From positions 1-64,000 of the forward strand of contig JAURVB010006561.1 in NCBI GenBank assembly GCA_033002965.1: a stretch of 64,000 nt of DNA, written 5' to 3'. How positions within the stretch are numbered: position 1 is the first letter of the stretch; each line of letters begins with the position of its first letter. The translations under genes were made by a program, and so were the position numbers. The notes beneath the pieces were generated by a model, which had not been told where the DNA came from, did not search any database, and worked only from the letters and a program-made list of their open reading frames with translations. This stretch comes from Piper betle. Its lineage: Eukaryota; Streptophyta; Magnoliopsida; Piperales; Piperaceae. Positions 12,050-23,449 of the stretch are shown here, piece by piece.

Positions 12050-12800
12050 GAATTATTCACCATTTCAACTAAGAACGTGGAGATGATATATAATAGCAAG
12101 TAGTAACATGGTTTGAACTTTAAAGAGTTATTATTTTATTTCATTTCTTATTATTATTATCATGGCCGAGCAACTTGCCTTCATATTTTCTGGCGAAGAA
12201 AATGATGCACAATTGGACGTGCCAGCCTCTAAAACCATTTCCTAATTATTGATCAATTCCATTGCTGTGTAGATCAGTATGCAACTTGTAAAGCTAGAAC
12301 CGATCCAACCAATTATATATTAGATGTTTCGAAATATATTAATGTTAATGACTCTTGATGATTTTGCTGGGAATTAAAGATATATATTAATTAAAAAACT
12401 AGCCAGCTAATTTATTCAGTTTAATATTTTGGGTTCCTCATTAGGGTACATTAATTTGCATATGTGGTTAGTGCGCGCTTTTTATTGGGTTTATCACACA
12501 TCAGTCATAAATATTGTTGGTGATTTATATATAAATTAATGAAAAAAATTTATTTCTTAAACTAATTTTTAAATTAAGAGACATCTATAAAACCTGTTTC
12601 AAGTCCCTTTTAAGAGCCGATTGGGCCAACACTTCTTTATACTCAATAATCTCACTACACAATGTGTACATTTTGACCCAAGTTGTTTTGTATAGTATTG
12701 AAAAAACCATTAATATATAGCTTTACAAGTTAGAAGTTAGAATTACTTCTTGTGCTTTATACTAAAAAAACAATTTAGTGCCCGAATAATGGAGATTAAA
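12050..12800. other. Upstream region of the caleosin-like gene
   Basis: AT-rich, with ATTATATATC near 12080-12092 on the minus strand as a possible TATA box. No gene seen. Confidence 0.4.
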
Positions 12801-12803
12801 AAA

Positions 12804-12927
12804 TTTTGGGTCCGCCTGGGAGTGACGCCGATGGAGATGCCGTGCATCTCCACCATCGATTCCAGGGATGATCTACGGTGGAGACGCATGGCGTCTTCAT
12901 CGGCATCGCTCCCGGGCGGACCCAAAA
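12804..12927. repeat. Hairpin with 51-base arms
   Basis: Arm 12804-12854 is the inverted copy of 12877-12927, with a 22-base loop. The arms differ at seven positions and every difference is a transition. Most differences still allow G-U pairs if transcribed. GC content is high compared with the AT-rich surroundings. It could be a short foldback transposon or a young small-RNA precursor; the sequence alone does not distinguish these. Confidence 0.7.
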
Positions 12928-13184
12928 CCCACTCGTGGAGATTTTATGAGATTTAACCGAACAGCCAATAGCTTGTATATTAAGCATCAATTAGAGACTT
13001 GTACGTTATCGGTTCGAAGGTGTTGATTTTTTAAGTTAACTATATTAAAGATTACATAGCCACTAGAATCGCAGAACCACCAAACCAATATATAAATAGC
13101 AACTATTGAACGATACCTTCTTTAGCATCAAATCATTTTTAAAAAAATTTCATATTATAATCTTAGCATCGGCAATAAGGGTGT

Positions 13185-13300
13185 TCGTATTTCGATTATA
13201 AATATTCGACAAAACTCAACTCGGAACGGTGGCACAAGTTTACATATATTGGCTCGACTCGTTTATCAACCCAAATTGAATCAGAATCACGCTTCATGGC
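13185..13300. repeat. Weak relic of a CTCGA-type element
   Basis: The segment reading GGGTGTTCGTATTTCGATTA, then CTCAACTCGGAAC and GGCTCGACTCG, resembles the ends of CTCGA-rich elements elsewhere in the window. Termini are not defined. Confidence 0.25.
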
Positions 13301-13332
13301 AAACACGTCTATTCATTTTCATGATAAGTTGT

Positions 13333-13727
13333 AACTACAAAAAAGAAAAAAGAAAAAAGAAAGAAGACTTATCTCCATATTTTTCTCCACACTTTCTCCG
13401 TCATTTTTTACCGTTGAGAGAGAGAAACTCTAATTTTTTTATATATTGAGAAATATTTAAAGGTGATCGTGTGCTAATTTTTTAAACTTTTCTCCACTCT
13501 AAAATGTGGTTTTTAATTTTAAATGGTAAAAGAGGTGGAGTACAGAAAAATAGGTGGAGAAAAATTGAAAAATTGACACGTACATATCTTTAAAAATTTG
13601 TAAATATAAAAACTAATTATAAATTTTTTCTCAACGGTAAAATTGGTGTGGAGAAGACTCGAAGAAATGTACCATTTTTCTCTACGTCATTTTTCTAAAA
13701 TATAGAGAAAAACCTAATTTTTTGTAG
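13333..13727. mobile_element. CACTA-like non-autonomous element (candidate)
   Basis: The right end reads TTTTTTGTAGTG, the complement of the common plant CACTA terminus CACTACAAAAA. The left end reads AACTACAAAAAAG, a one-base variant. Subterminal TTTTCTCCAC and GTGGAGAAAA motifs recur in both orientations, as in CACTA elements. No transposase. A clear 3 bp target duplication was not established. Confidence 0.45.
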
Positions 13728-14160
13728 TGTGCTCTTAGAGGTGTTCATTCAATGGCAAAGAATGTGCTGAAGATTTGCTGAGCTAAAATTGCTTGTATAT
13801 TTTTTCCAATTCGAAGTGAAAGCCTATTATTAATTGAATTTATTTAAATTTAAGTTAATTTCAAGTCAACTTAATTCATTGTATTTTCATAATTTTATAA
13901 AAATATTATTGCTTAATAAACTAATAAAAAAATTGAAATGCTTTGTAATATTTCAAACAAGATTTTGAGCTTTGAATATAATCGAGCTAGGCATAAGCCA
14001 AAGCACAAATAACCTTTTATTGATTCGGACACCGACAGGCTCACACGAATGGGAGATGAGTGGTCATGAACAAGGTGTAGTCGGACGGACGCATGTGACA
14101 CTCGTTTGACTTTTGCGGCTTTCTTCCGCGTCGTTGACGCGTGGCATGTTATGTTATCTT

Positions 14161-14166
14161 TATAAG
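14161..14166 (+). promoter_or_regulatory. TATA box of the glycine-rich A3-like gene
   Basis: TATAAG in CTTTATAAGCTCTCCC, about 105 bases before the 5' UTR exon end at 14269. Supports a transcription start near 14190. Confidence 0.5.
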
Positions 14167-14269
14167 CTCTCCCACGACCATATTTATATGTCATCAAGCT
14201 CATTATTATCCCGAGATCCAAAGAGACAATAATTTTTTGGTAGAATTTGAAGAGTTTCTTGGATTTCAG

Positions 14270-15764
14270 GTATGTGTCTTTGAAGCTCTTTTCGTTTTTG
14301 ATGTTGTGGGTCGTGTTCTTTTTATCCTGTTTCTGCAATCATGTGTGTGTGGCGTTAATTTCAGTTTTTTTTTAAATATGGTTATTTGTTATTGATGATG
14401 ATAATATTTTGGTGCCTTTCATGTCCCCGATTCATCTTTGCTACTAGTTGCTCATTGTTTGTGTTTTTTAGATTGATTGTTTGAATGATCATAATTCATG
14501 CCAAATGATATGATCTTCGCAGGGTACGATTTGTATCCTGCTGTCACCTTGTTTTCATATAAAAGAATGGAAGATGTACTTTTATGGCTTGTGCATTGAA
14601 GAATGCTGTATGGATGAAATTAGTTCTCTTCGCTTTACTCTGTTTGACTTGGCCATAAGCTTTACTGAAACAAGGGCTATTACATTCTCGATGTGCTCTA
14701 TGGCTTGATTTACTCAGTTTTTTCGTTTGCGTTTCTGTCCTTGCAATTGATTTATGTTATTCTATAGGCATTTGAGAGCCTTCGTATAGAGCTAGCTAAA
14801 TGCATTTAGGCGAATCGCAATTTTGTGAGGCTAAGGAGATAACGACCTCAATTTAGCGTCATGTGCATACAGGCATTTTTCGTGTTTGTTGCATGAATTG
14901 AGCTGATTCTTACTTGTGATGCAATCCTTCTGTGTTCACGGATATTTGATATAGATCTATAAGAATGTCGAGTGCTCTAAGTTGGATGCGCTACTTGCTC
15001 CTTGTCATGGAGTCACGAATGTCAATCTTCGTTCTTCAGCACAATGTACTTGATTCAGACAATTTTATGGAATTTACACCCTTTGAAATCAGAGCTTAAC
15101 AATTTAAAGACCCTTCCCCCATTTAATGGATCCTGATCCTTAGCTTTGAATGACTTAGTTGGATCCCTGGCTAGTTGACTTCTGATTGAGTTTCCTATTT
15201 CGTAGATTTGAGGATCTTACAGTGGTGTTGCTTTTATAATTTGCTCTCTGTGATTTTGACACTGGTAGCAATCTAATGTCCTTTGGAGACTCGTGTTTGG
15301 TAATTGAATGATTGAATTGGATAAGATCAAGTTTTGTTGAATTGTTGCATCAATTGTTTTTGTGGACATAATATATCATGCGGGGCATTTTATGCTTGGA
15401 AGAAAATGTTCCTTGCCCAACTATCCTCATTAGCTAACCTATTAAATAAGAAATTATGTATTTTTATCTCACTATCACCTTTTTAAATGGTTTCATCAAG
15501 AGGAGCTTATATTGCTTCTCTTTTTACATGCACGAAACAAATTTTAGTTGAGTTGGACAGTTAAGAATTATTGCATGAGATAAAGTTCTTGTTGTTAAAT
15601 CTCATATATTCAATATGAGGTGGTTGTGGTGGTGATGATATTGGTAAGCGATGATGTTGCGGTGCTGGGACAAAAGTTTGCATCAATAACATACTTTAAA
15701 TAGTTAGGATGCTGAATTTGTTTGTAACTGTAAAAACCACTTTCCATTTTGATAACTTAATTAG
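14270..15764 (+). other. 5' UTR intron of the glycine-rich A3-like gene
   Basis: Donor CAG|GTATGT at 14269/14270 and acceptor TTAG at 15761-15764, nine bases before the start codon. The stretch is T-rich and has no sustained open frame. Long leader introns are common in highly expressed plant genes and can raise expression; for this gene that is an inference. Confidence 0.6.
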
Positions 15765-15773
15765 TGAGAAAAG

Positions 15774-16414
15774 ATGGGAGGTGGAAAGGATAAACAGAAG
15801 GACAAACACGAAGATGGTGATAAAGGCTTGCTATCTGGGATTGCTCATGGTTTAGCTGGGCACTATCCCCCTGGCCACGCGCCACCACCTGGGGCTTATC
15901 CTGCTCCTCATGGGTATCCTCCTCAAGGTTACCCACCGCAGGGGTATCCTCCTCAAGGTTACCCACCGCAGGGGTATCCTCCTCAAGGCTACCCTCCGCA
16001 GGGATACCCTCCTGGTGGTTATCCAGCTCCTCATCACGGTATTGATGCCTACGCAATTCCCGATAGATTGTTTTGTTTCTGCAATTGTGTCATTTGCTGT
16101 CGAAGTTGAGAATTAGTTGGATGTTAAACTTATTAAACATTTCGAACTTTTTAGGCGGGCATGGATCATCTGGCATGGGAGCAATGCTAGCAGGTGGCGC
16201 TGCAGCTGCCGCAGCTGCCTATGGTGCTCACAAACTTGCTCACGGGTCTCATGGCCCTGGTCATGGTTTTCCTGGTGGCTATTCCGGGCACCACGGTGGT
16301 GGTAAGTTCAAGCACCACGGTGGGGGCAAATTCAAGAAGCATGGGAAATTTGGTGGTAAGCATGGGATGTTTGGGGGAAAACATGGTGGAGGCAAGTTCA
16401 AGAAATGGAAGTGA
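15774..16414 (+). CDS. Glycine-rich protein A3-like (YPPQG repeat protein)
   Basis: Two coding exons, 15774-16038 and 16155-16414, joined in phase to give 174 aa. The start is MGGGKDKQKDKHEDGDKGLL, followed by repeated GYPPQ units (residues about 40-80), then the hydrophobic GMGAMLAGGAAAAAAAYGAH segment, and a C-terminal Gly/His/Lys-rich tail with repeated GGGKFK and GGKHG units. This layout is that of plant glycine-rich A3/XYPPX-repeat proteins. Their molecular role is poorly known; the alanine-rich stretch may be a membrane-associating helix. No signal peptide at the N-terminus. A leader intron precedes the start. The near-exact nucleotide repeats (about 15910-16015) suggest recent unit expansion. 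Confidence 0.85.
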
Positions 16415-17480
16415 TTATTTTCTGCTTGTAAGCTGAAACCCTCACTATCTGCAATGGCAAGTCCATGTCATTGAAGTTAGAAGCTTATCTATCGTTGTCT
16501 TGCAATGCGCGTGTTTTGTTATTATGACCGCAGCTGAATTGAGACTTACAAAATAATGATGTTTTCAGTGTCGAAGACTTGACTGTATTTTTCATACCGA
16601 TAACAATGTATGGGCCAATCGTAGAAGGCGAAACACTTGAGGTAAAGTGGCTGTTAATATATAAAGGAACTTCATATGATTGAATTTGGTGGATATAAAT
16701 TGAAACAGGGCCCCTGAAAAGTGGTTCAAGTGCCTTGGAGAGACCCTTACAGCAGTATGGCTATCATGCCCAACGCTGCTACATGTTATGATACATTTCT
16801 GGAGTGGATGCATCGCCTGTAGAGGTCGAGGCTCTTGTACTTAAGGTATTATTTGGCACCTCCCATGGCCATTTCTTTTATGCAGCCCATACCCACGGAG
16901 TTTGGTCTAGTGGCGCTCAAAACTCATTATGACTATGGCCTCACCAATCGCCTTAAAGGATTGAAGTTTGTCCTGTTTTTGCATCCCGAACTGGCTGATT
17001 GGATTGGATGCAACGTTAAATGGCACATCTTGCGATGGTCCAAGTTGTCTAATGTGAATCCCAAGTATCATTAACTTTCACATCTTACGAAGGCTCGATC
17101 TGACACAAATTCTCCGCTGCCTGTGTTACATACGTCCGACCATGAACTGTTTTCTCGGAAATGAGAACAGACCGAGAGATTCTGAAGGGGCAGAAACATG
17201 ATTCAATCTTTTAGACCTTCATCAAATCTGCCAGACGATAAAATCTCAAGCCAAACCGTAACATATATATTCATTCAAATGCCGAAATGCAATGTCTTGT
17301 TCAATATGTACAATTGTAAATGAATGGATGGAAGGACAGCAGCCAAATTCCTCAAAGCTGCACATGATTGTTTTACATGCACGGCCTTTCCTATCACACC
17401 ATTGTTTATTGATCTGTTTCTTCAAGCTATCAAGCTTTGTCTAAATGGGATGGAAGCAAAGGTTGGGGTACCCAATATCA
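16415..17480. other. 3' UTR and intergenic sequence
   Basis: The first part is presumably the 3' UTR of the A3-like gene. An open frame at 16835-17074 has no recognised relationship and is probably chance. The right part is likely the 3' UTR of the minus-strand gene that ends at 17488. Confidence 0.4.
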
Positions 17481-17487
17481 AAGTCGG

Positions 17488-18240
17488 TTATAGAGCAATG
17501 CTCTCCGCCACCGGAATCGCTTCGTCGCCGCCGCCGAGCCAGAGAACGCCGAAGAGGCAGCCGAAAGCTTGGGAGATCGCCGGAACCACCCTTAGCCGGA
17601 AAAAATGGAGGCCGGCAGCGAAATGGTCGCGGAGATCGCCGGCGATCCTGGAACAGAGCCGATGGAAGACGCCGCCGGCGGTGGACTGGGACGAGGCGGC
17701 CATGGGCTGGAGGTAGGCCCAAGCAGCCTGCTTTACGAGGCGGTTTCGGATTGGGATCTCGCCCCGGCTGTGGCCGGCGGCGGCGGCGGCGGGGCCGGCC
17801 GCGGCGGCGGGGGACATGGGCGTCGGCGATGGGAGGGTGGGGATGATGTCCTTGAGGCTGGTGTATTCGAACGAGGCGTTTCCAAAGGAGACGAGCTCCA
17901 CGTCCACGGCGAGGCCGGTGGCCGTATTGGCGGGGAGGGGAGGCCGAGGAGCTTCGCCGGGGGCCCGCCGGCGCCGGCCAGGGGGAGGCGGCGGCGGCGG
18001 AGGGAGGAGGTGGGGGAGCGGTCGGTATGGGGCGCGAGGGAGCTCATATTGGAGGAAAGATTGGATTTTGGGGCGGGAGTGGTGGGCGGCGGCGGCGGCG
18101 GCGGCGCGGCGGGCGGCGGTGAACGTCGTCGGAGGAGCGGGAATGATTGGGAAGGGATGAACGGAGTAACAAAGGTGCGTTTTCGTAGTCAAAGTCAAAG
18201 AAATAATATTAGTAAAGTATGGTGGGGGTGGGCTTTCCAC
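17488..18240 (-). CDS. Uncharacterised plant protein
   Basis: The C-terminal half holds the recognisable conserved parts: VDVELVSF, then YTSLKDIIPTLPS, then GEIPIRNRLVKQAAWAYLQP, then a leucine/valine-rich tail ending near RVVPAISQAFGCLFGVL. I recall this arrangement from small plant-specific proteins with no known function; I cannot name the family securely. The N-terminus is uncertain. The longest in-frame start is at 18240 (MESPPP), giving 250 aa. A start at 18047 (MSSLAPHTDR) in another frame looks more natural and would imply a one-base shift in the GC-rich proline/arginine stretch. The sequence is very GC-rich, unlike the flanks. Confidence 0.55.
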   Translation of the reverse strand: MESPPPPYFTNIISLTLTTKTHLCYSVHPFPIIPAPPTTFTAARRAAAAAAAHHSRPKIQSFLQYELPRAPYRPLPHLLPPPPPPPPGRRRRAPGEAPRPPLPANTATGLAVDVELVSFGNASFEYTSLKDIIPTLPSPTPMSPAAAAGPAAAAAGHSRGEIPIRNRLVKQAAWAYLQPMAASSQSTAGGVFHRLCSRIAGDLRDHFAAGLHFFRLRVVPAISQAFGCLFGVLWLGGGDEAIPVAESIAL

Positions 18241-18324
18241 GCTAGCCCCTCGGGGTGGTCCACAATTTGTTGTCCTTCGGATTATAAATTTAATTAACTC
18301 TTTCCTGGTAGTAGTTTAATTTTA

Positions 18325-18965
18325 TTTAGGGCTGAGCACCACGATTTAATTAATCGGACAAATTGATTAAATTAAACCCATTTCTAAAATTTGATTTAGT
18401 TTGGTTATAATTTGGTTGAAACCTGAAAGTCAACTGAATTTAACTCGGTTAATTTAGTCGATTTTCTGACAAGAGAACATATAAATTTAAATAAATCAAT
18501 AATAAAATTTACGTAACTTTCTCAGGTGAGAGGGTGGTCATGATGTATAATAAAAATATAAAATTATCATTTTTGTTTGATCTATCAAAAATGTTTTATA
18601 TGTGTACGTGGAATAGACAAATGTTTAATACATTATTAATTATACATCTATTATACAATGTTTTAAAGAGGAACCTTTTTACAAATAATTTTGTAATTAG
18701 GCCCCAAATACGTGCTAACATATTATTTCATAAATAAGATTTAAGAAAGAGGAGAGTAAACATTAAAAAGTGAACACTTAGTGATCCAAGAGTATCACTT
18801 ATCATTTTGGTTATATTGTTTAATTAAATTGAACCAAATCGAATCCGTTTGCCTTGGCCGGTTTAGTTATCAATATTAATTTGGTTTAATATTTAATTAA
18901 TCAAATTACCTCATTTATTTTAACCAAATTGATTAAATGATCAACCTTAGGTTTATTCTCACGTA
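18325..18965. mobile_element. Possible degraded MITE
   Basis: GGGCTGAGCACCACG on the left and AAATTGATTAAATGATCAACC on the right are weakly inverted. Both halves are rich in TTTGGTTT, AACCAAAT and CGGTT motifs, typical of GGGCTGAGCA-type plant MITEs. The target duplication was not found. Confidence 0.3.
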
Positions 18966-20320
18966 AATGTACATTCAAAATCGAATCAAACTTAACTTTA
19001 ATAAAATATGCTATGAGGTAACAAAAAATAAAATATACTATATGTTACATCTAATACCTATTTAAATATAATATAAAAAAGTTTTTTCACAATTATTCTC
19101 ACGAACCCTTATTTTCTCCTTTTTTTACGCATTTTCAGAAAATGATATATATAACAAACTTTTTATGAAAACTTTTGATTTATGAAGAAATAGTCTGTAC
19201 TATCCCACTGTAGGCTCCGTTTTCTGTCCTATAATTTTTCAGAGAAATTTTTTTACCCTTTCTTATAATAGTTGCATTTAGGGCTTGTAAATTTTCTTTT
19301 AGCTCTGGAAATCACTCTTCGATCTTTATCATCGATAACTAATTGGAAGATAAAACTGATAAATATATTTAATTGACCTATTGGTATAAACTTTTAAGTA
19401 TTTAATATATTTTTAGTATATACAGTTCAGATAGATTTTCGCATATTTCTTTAAATTATTATGTTACTCTTTTATAGGAAGCACTATAAAAATTCTAAGC
19501 TGCTAATTCAAAGATAAAGATCATATATATATTTTTCATTCACATACACACCATATAATAGAAAAAATAAAAAGTTATTTTTGAGGTTGGTAGGTTGTAA
19601 CTTTAGCTTACAAACCCAAAAAGAATATTGATGAAAGAGTTCATCCAACTTATATTTTATAGGTGAAGATCTCTGCGAACTTGTTTTTTCATGTGAAAAT
19701 CTTGCCAGTGTTCTTATAATTGATAGATCTCCTAACTGAATATCTACCAGCAAATATTTTAGAATAGGAAAAAATGTCATGCATATTCCTAATTGAAAAT
19801 AACATATTTTGCCTGTCTGTAGATATAGAGATGTAGGGGTCATTCAAATGACATTTTGTTGAGTTCTAATTACGTTTTTTTTGGAGTTCCTCAAGTTAAT
19901 AGATAATGAGCACAGAGTTAGGCTAACCACCCTAATCTAATCAATTTGCAAGGGAAAGAAAACAGTGTAACAAGCTCTCAACATTTCATGTTGCATTGCG
20001 CATCATCAATAGGCTTAGATTGCATGCCTCATTCAGGAAAATTAATTAATTCCTCCAAATTATTAATAGCAGAAGTTGGGCTTTCATTACAACCCATCTA
20101 TTAATGGGCCCCCAAACTTGCGAGCCCATTAGCAACACAGCCCATATATACAAGTAGAGGATGTTCCGAAGAATCGAAACAAAGCTTCCAATGGTACGCC
20201 GCCGGCGACGACGACGCCCGGCGGCCGACGGCGGCGGAGATGGGCAGGCGGTGGAGAACAAGACGGCGACGGCGAAGGCGAAGGTGATACCGTAACGAGG
20301 TCATACCTGGTCGAGAAAGG
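18966..20320. other. AT-rich intergenic sequence
   Basis: No supported gene. The minus-strand open frame at 19508-19843 has no recognisable domain. The final 200 bases become GC-rich as the PPR relic begins. Confidence 0.4.
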
Positions 20321-21811
20321 ATGAGCAGAATCGATACTCTCCTTATTAACCTTCTCCAAGGCCGCAACGGCATGCACAAGCTCCGCCGTATCCATGCACA
20401 CGTGCTCGTCCATGGCTTCCACCACGAGCCTGCCATTTCCGAGAAGCTCCTCAACTTCTGCGCCGTCTCGATTGCCGGCGTCCTCGCCCACGTCGGCATC
20501 GTCTTGGGTCAAATCCGCCACCGGCGAACTTAAGCTTGGAACTTCATCATCAGAGGCCATGCTTTGCGCGATGGCCATCATCTTCTCGACGCCGTCTTTT
20601 TCTTCTACAACCGGATGTTGAGGGTGGAGTTTGCCGTCCCGACACTCACTCCTTCTCGTTTCTCTTGAAGACGTGCGAGAGAGGCAAGGTTGACGGCAAG
20701 TGCAGGGAGGCGCATGGCGCGGTTGTGAAAATTGCGTGCTTTGCTGATATGGCCGTGCGCACCAGCCTTGTGCGGGCGTACGCCGGTAATGGCTGCTTGG
20801 AGTGTGCACGAAAGGTGTTCAATGGAATGGTTGAGAGGGACTTAATTGCTTGGAACGCGATGGTCTCCAGCGACGCGCAAGCGGGGCTACATGCCCAGGC
20901 GATGGAGGTTTATCGGATGATGGGAAGGTGTGGTGTCCATGCCGATGGGTTCAGTGTGGTGAGCTTGCTGTCTTCTTGTGCACAAACGTGTGATTTGAGC
21001 TTGGGGGTTGAGTTGCACAGCTTTGCGGTGGATGGTGGTTTGTTGCAGACTGTGCTTGTGGGGAATGCGCTTCTAAACATGTATGCTAAGTGTGGTGAGC
21101 TCAACAAGGAGCGACAGGTTTTTGATAGGATGGAAAAGAGAGATATTTTTACGTGGAATTCGATGATCTCTGGAATGGGCATCCATGGCCGTGGGGAGGA
21201 TACTATATTGGTTTTTAAGCAGATGTTGGCGCCGCCTGAGTTCTTCTACATTTGTTGGCCTGCTAAGTGGATGCAGTCATCAAAGTTTGGTTGAGCAAGG
21301 CCTGCAGTATTTTCAGATGATGCAGTCGGAGTTTGGCATCCAACCCAATGTTAAGCATTGCGGTTGCATGGTGGATCTGCTTGGCCGTGCTGGTAGAGTT
21401 GTCGATGCACTTGATTTTGTGAAAAGCTCTGAGTTAAAGGATGGTCCTATCCTGTGGAGAACACTGCTGAGTGCCTCCCGGGTTCATAAAAATGTGCTTG
21501 TGGGGGAAGTTGCTATGGAGTGCTTGTTTCACCTCGAAGCTGCAAATGCCGGGGATTGTATCCTTCTTTCTTGCGTATATGAAAAAGCAGGAAACATGCA
21601 AGGCATGGCTAGGATGAGAAAGATGATCAAGAACAGTAACGTTAAGACTACTCCTGGTTGGAGTCAGATCGAAGTTGATAGAATTCTTCATAAGTTTATT
21701 GTAGATGATGAATCACGTTGTGACTCTGATGATATTTACTCGATGGCGAAAGAGATTATACATCGGGCATCAGTGACAGGTTATGAAAGGGAGATATCTT
21801 CCATGTTATGA
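20321..21811 (+). pseudogene. PPR protein relic (PLS class, E/E+ tail)
   Basis: Pentatricopeptide repeat protein, normally an organellar RNA-binding or editing factor. The N-terminal frame starts MSRIDTLLINLLQGRNGMHK and hits an in-frame TAA at about 20531, just before AWNFIIRGHALRDG continues in the same frame. A shift near 20620 moves into GGVCRPDTHSFSFLLKTCER, followed by good repeats such as ARKVFNGMVERDLIAWNAMV and RQVFDRMEKRDIFTWNSMIS. Another shift near 21235 leads to FVGLLSGCSHQSLVEQGLQY, then MVDLLGRAGRV and the E/E+ tail TTPGWSQIEVDRILHKFIVD. There is no intron, as usual for PPR genes. At least one stop and two shifts make it non-coding as given. No DYW domain. GC content is high in coding parts. 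Confidence 0.85.
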
Positions 21812-22732
21812 AAGGGCATCAGCGAGGAAGACGATATGGGTGGAGAGGTTGATGAAGTCTGTGTAGGAATGAATTGAATTGGTAGATTCTAAAAGTTGGA
21901 AGAAAATAATACACCAATTTGTACCATTAGGGATGGATAGAGATTCAAAGAAGAAGAATGATTTTATCTATGCCTTAATGAGGTTTGACTTTAATTGGCA
22001 AGGGGTATATAAGTTTTTTAATTTTTCTGGGCAAGGTTGTATATATATTGTGATCATATTTTAATATTTTGACTTTATCTAATATTTTAAAATGCCCATG
22101 ATATTTAAATGCACTAAAAAGAATGGGTATTAGTGACAATAAAATCTGGTGCTAAGGTGAAGAAAATTTTGAGTTTTTGTGACAAATTTATTATAGACTA
22201 TGTATTATTTTCTTGTAGCTGTTGTCTTTCTGCCTAACAAGTAACGAGCAATTAAAAAAGCTAGTTTCATTTTTTTTTACATCTGAATGTCAATTCAAGT
22301 TAATTAATTGCTTTGAAAATAACATTTGCTGTATTACTACCATTTGATTTGATTTGATGATCTTTATAAAATATTTGGTAGAGCATTTAGTGAGACAAGC
22401 TTTTATTGATTTGTGTCAACTCTACTATTTGTTATTGGCTTGTAAATAATATCTATCACTCAAACTTGGCTACAAATAAATGCTTTGAATATCACTTGAT
22501 CAACTGCAAACATTTATACAAGTATTTTGTACCCCCATTGAATTTACTTTAGTATTTTTTTCCTCATAGTTAAGTAAGTGAAAAAAAGACGTTTAAACGT
22601 TTCAATCAACTCCTGTTTCCGTTATTGTTGACTCAACCATTCATTTTGGCTTGTTGATAAAAAAGAAAAAAACAATTCATGAAAAGAAAACGTCCCGCTT
22701 GTAAAAGAATTTTATATTTAATTATCTTCATC
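21812..22732. other. AT-rich intergenic sequence
   Basis: Holds the 3' end of the PPR relic. No gene or clear repeat seen. Confidence 0.4.
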
Positions 22733-23441
22733 TATAGTTACAAAAATAATAATTAGACGTTGAATCGGATCGGAAAGGAATCATTGAATAGGACTTATTC
22801 ATAATAAATCAAATAAAAATCTTTTTATTTGAATCGGTCAAAATCGATGAGTTATTATTATAAAATATATTATTTTAATATTATAGTATGTATTATATTT
22901 TACAATATTTTATTATTATTTTTTTAAATTATTTAAAGTTAGTTATTATTTTTACTCTAGTCGGAGTCGAGTAAATTTTTAATTATAAGAATACCATCGA
23001 CTATTTTTTTTATTCTCTGCTTGCTCCTCCCATTGTCTTCGCCCTCATTACCCTGTCCCGTCCCCCTTTATCGCCATCCCTCCCCCCCCTCTCCTGTCAC
23101 CGCTCACCGTCCCAAACCAGCCCTGCCCTCCCTGCCCCCAACCGTCGCCGCCCTACCTAACACCCCCTGTCACCCCCTGAATCGGCCTTGCCGCCCCCGC
23201 CCCCCCCCTCCCCCTCTCACCCTGTCCCCACCCTCGCCACTCACCCTAGCCACCTGTCTTTCCCTAGTCGCCCTCCCAAATTGGCCGATTCACATACGAG
23301 CTCAAATCAAGTGGAATCGGCTCAAATAAGCTAATTTGCGAATCAATTTTTATCATAATCGATTTATATATATATTTAAACCAGAATCCTTCTGTTCCGA
23401 TTTAAATCGGCTAATTTCACTTGTCGATTTTTACAACCGTG
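22733..23441. mobile_element. Non-autonomous hAT-like element, copy 2
   Basis: Left end TATAGTTACAAAAAT and right end ATTTTTACAACCGTG match the ends of the element at 5459-6441. Flanking octamers TCTTCATC (22725-22732) and TATTCATC (23442-23449) agree at seven of eight bases. The centre is C-rich (CCCTGTC, CCCCC) and the inner segments share GATTTAAATCGGCTAATT with copy 1, in inverted orientation. No transposase coding. The second copy supports the element boundaries. Confidence 0.7.
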
Positions 23442-23449
23442 TATTCATC

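Noticed and set aside
13005..13030. tRNA T-arm-like GGTTCGAAGG
   Set aside because: No D arm or anticodon arm at the right distance.
15910..16020. CRISPR-like short regular repeats
   Set aside because: These are the codon-level repeats of the YPPQG protein; the organism is a plant.
16835..17074. 79-codon open frame downstream of the A3-like gene
   Set aside because: No recognisable relation, no splice or promoter support, and it lies between two convergent genes.
17605..18297. 230-codon plus-strand open frame
   Set aside because: It is antisense to the minus-strand gene with conserved motifs and is glycine/arginine low complexity.
19508..19843. 111-codon minus-strand open frame
   Set aside because: AT-rich chance frame without a domain.
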